Below, in pieces: positions 5,475 through 6,540 of a DNA stretch of 6,540 bases. The stretch lies in NCBI GenBank assembly GCA_029067255.1, contig JAIEEW010000279.1, positions 1 to 6,540 of the forward strand, written 5' to 3'. The notes beneath the pieces are model-generated. The model had not been told where the DNA came from. It saw only the letters and a program-made list of their open reading frames with translations, and searched no databases. The position numbers and the translations under genes are program-made. How positions within the stretch are numbered: position 1 is the stretch's first letter; the number at the start of each line of letters is the position of its first letter. The DNA is from Clostridia bacterium. Its GTDB lineage: Bacteria; Bacillota; Clostridia; Christensenellales; UBA3700.

Positions 5475-6540
5475 CTATTTGGGTTGAATTGTCGCTCTGA
5501 TTCTTCTTATACCCGCCGAAGACGACTGCTCTTTTTCGATCTTGAAACTTCCGAGTAGACCAGTACGTTCCGCATGCGGACCGCCGCAAATCTGCAAATC
5601 AACGTCGCCTATCTGATAAACTTTAACGATTTCTCCGTATCTCGAACCGAATACTCCGACAGCGTTTTTCTCGCGCGCTTCTTCTATCGTCATTTCCGAA
5701 CATACTACGGGAATATCTCTTTGAATCGCTTCGTTTACAGCATTCTCTACCGCTTTCTTTTCATCTTCGCTCAAAGGTCTTGGGAAGTTGAAATCGAATC
5801 TCAATCTTTCCGGCGTAATGTTGCTGCCCTTTTGCTGAATGGTGTCGTCGCCCAGTACTTTTTTAAGCGACGCAAGCAACAAATGCGTAGCCGTATGCAA
5901 ATATGTCGTCATTTCGCTGCTGTCTGCCAAACCGCCTTTGAACTTCTGCTCTGCGCCCTGTTGCGACTTCTTGATATGCTCTTCTTGCGCCGTCTTATAA
6001 CCTTCGATATCCACCGCAAAACCTTTTTCTCGGCAAATCTCTACCGTCATTTCTATCGGGAAACCGTAAGTATCATAAAGTCTAAACGCAGTCTTGCCGT
6101 TGAGCGTATCGCCCTTGACAAACTGCAAAACTTTGTCGAGTTGCTTGATACCGTCTTCCAGCGTTTTTGAAAACTTGTCGATTTCCTTAACGAGTTCGTC
6201 TTTAATTTTGACGCTGTTGCGCGCCAACTCTTCGTAAACGCCTTTGTACTGTTCTACGTATAAATTCGCTATTTCAACTAGACTTTGCGGCTCGATTCCC
6301 AACTGACGGGCAAATCTTACGCTTCTTCGAATAAGTCTTCTCAAAACGTATCCTTGATCTACGTTGGACGGAACGATTCCGTTTTCATCTCCGAGCATAA
6401 ACGTAGCGGTACGAATATGGTCTGCGATAATACGCATCGCTCTCGTATCGTTTTCGTCTTCGCCGTATTTTTTGTCTGCAAGTTCTCCTATCTTCGCTAT
6501 CGCTCCCGCAAACAAATCGGTTTCATACACTGACTTATAT
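5475..6540 (-). CDS. alaS: Alanine--tRNA ligase, 3' part, short form lacking the C-Ala domain
   Basis: This enzyme charges tRNA-Ala with alanine and clears mischarged Ser/Gly. The gene enters from the right edge; the 355 codons seen start mid-protein. A GTG at 6530 is an internal Val codon, since the frame reads Lys-Ser-Val-Tyr-Glu-Thr-Asp-Leu-Phe through it, a usual AlaRS motif. Counting from that Val, the tRNA-recognition region shows IIADHIR (34-40), PSNVDQGYVLRRLIRR (54-69) and YDTYGFP (152-158). The editing domain shows HTATH (His212, His216) and CGGPH (Cys315, His319), the four expected zinc-site residues, then SSSAGIRRIRA (336-346). The protein stops five residues later at TAG, so the long C-terminal segment with the DHHA1/C-Ala domain of standard enzymes (about 876 residues in E. 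coli) is absent. This looks natural, not a frameshift: the following DNA is a terminator. Similar short AlaRS forms with PSNV.QGYVLRR and CGGPH occur in some Clostridia-like and candidate-phylum bacteria, as I recall. Confidence 0.95.
   Translation of the reverse strand, partial: YKSVYETDLFAGAIAKIGELADKKYGEDENDTRAMRIIADHIRTATFMLGDENGIVPSNVDQGYVLRRLIRRSVRFARQLGIEPQSLVEIANLYVEQYKGVYEELARNSVKIKDELVKEIDKFSKTLEDGIKQLDKVLQFVKGDTLNGKTAFRLYDTYGFPIEMTVEICREKGFAVDIEGYKTAQEEHIKKSQQGAEQKFKGGLADSSEMTTYLHTATHLLLASLKKVLGDDTIQQKGSNITPERLRFDFNFPRPLSEDEKKAVENAVNEAIQRDIPVVCSEMTIEEAREKNAVGVFGSRYGEIVKVYQIGDVDLQICGGPHAERTGLLGSFKIEKEQSSSAGIRRIRATIQPK

Noticed and set aside
5574..6170. 198-codon plus-strand open frame opposite alaS
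   Set aside because: It is antisense to well-conserved AlaRS editing-domain sequence, and its product shows no family features.
6528..6530. GTG as the start codon of alaS
   Set aside because: The frame stays open to the window edge and encodes the conserved residues around Tyr-Glu-Thr-Asp-Leu-Phe, so this is an internal Val and the gene is cut by the window.
1..6540. CRISPR array, insertion sequence or defence system
   Set aside because: There are no spaced direct repeats, transposase-like frames, terminal inverted repeats or nuclease motifs; the window is filled by housekeeping and transport genes.

Overview
All recognisable genes lie on the minus strand, so they read from high to low coordinates. 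The window suggests a Gram-positive-type bacterium, probably an uncultured Clostridia-like Firmicute. The clues are strong AGGAGG-like ribosome sites, a lipoprotein signal peptide, a group II ECF S/T-component arrangement, and ABC subunits that resemble Firmicute pairs. This placement is inference from gene style; there is no rRNA or other marker here.

Region by region: the right edge (5475-6540) holds the 3' part of alaS, of the short kind that stops after the editing domain and lacks the C-terminal C-Ala domain. A hairpin 20 bp past its stop (5425-5455) is its likely terminator. The 217-bp gap after alaS also carries a near-consensus minus-strand promoter (TTGACA, 17 bp, TAAAAT; 5340-5368). 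That promoter overlaps a palindrome and precedes a short 5' leader.

From that promoter runs a very tight operon of at least six genes that leaves the window at position 1. They are: a YgbA-type cysteine-rich protein (nitrous-oxide-stimulated promoter family), a lipoprotein with a NEAT-like domain, two different exporter-fold ABC transmembrane/ATPase half-transporters, an ECF S component of the MptD/Trep_Strep type, and the start of a membrane protein that is probably the ECF T component. Neighbouring genes overlap by 20 or 4 bp or are 4-19 bp apart, so they are almost certainly co-transcribed and partly coupled in translation.

The order 'ABC half-transporter pair, ECF S component, T component' resembles the distal part of the streptococcal haem operon (siaD-siaH). 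With a NEAT-like surface lipoprotein in front, the best single hypothesis is an iron or haem acquisition system: the lipoprotein captures the ligand, and the ECF module and/or the ABC pair moves it across the membrane. The YgbA-like protein as first gene suggests a link to nitrosative stress or iron-sulfur damage. The substrate is inferred, not shown. The NEAT-like domain lacks a clear Tyr-x-x-x-Tyr haem motif, so another ligand is possible.
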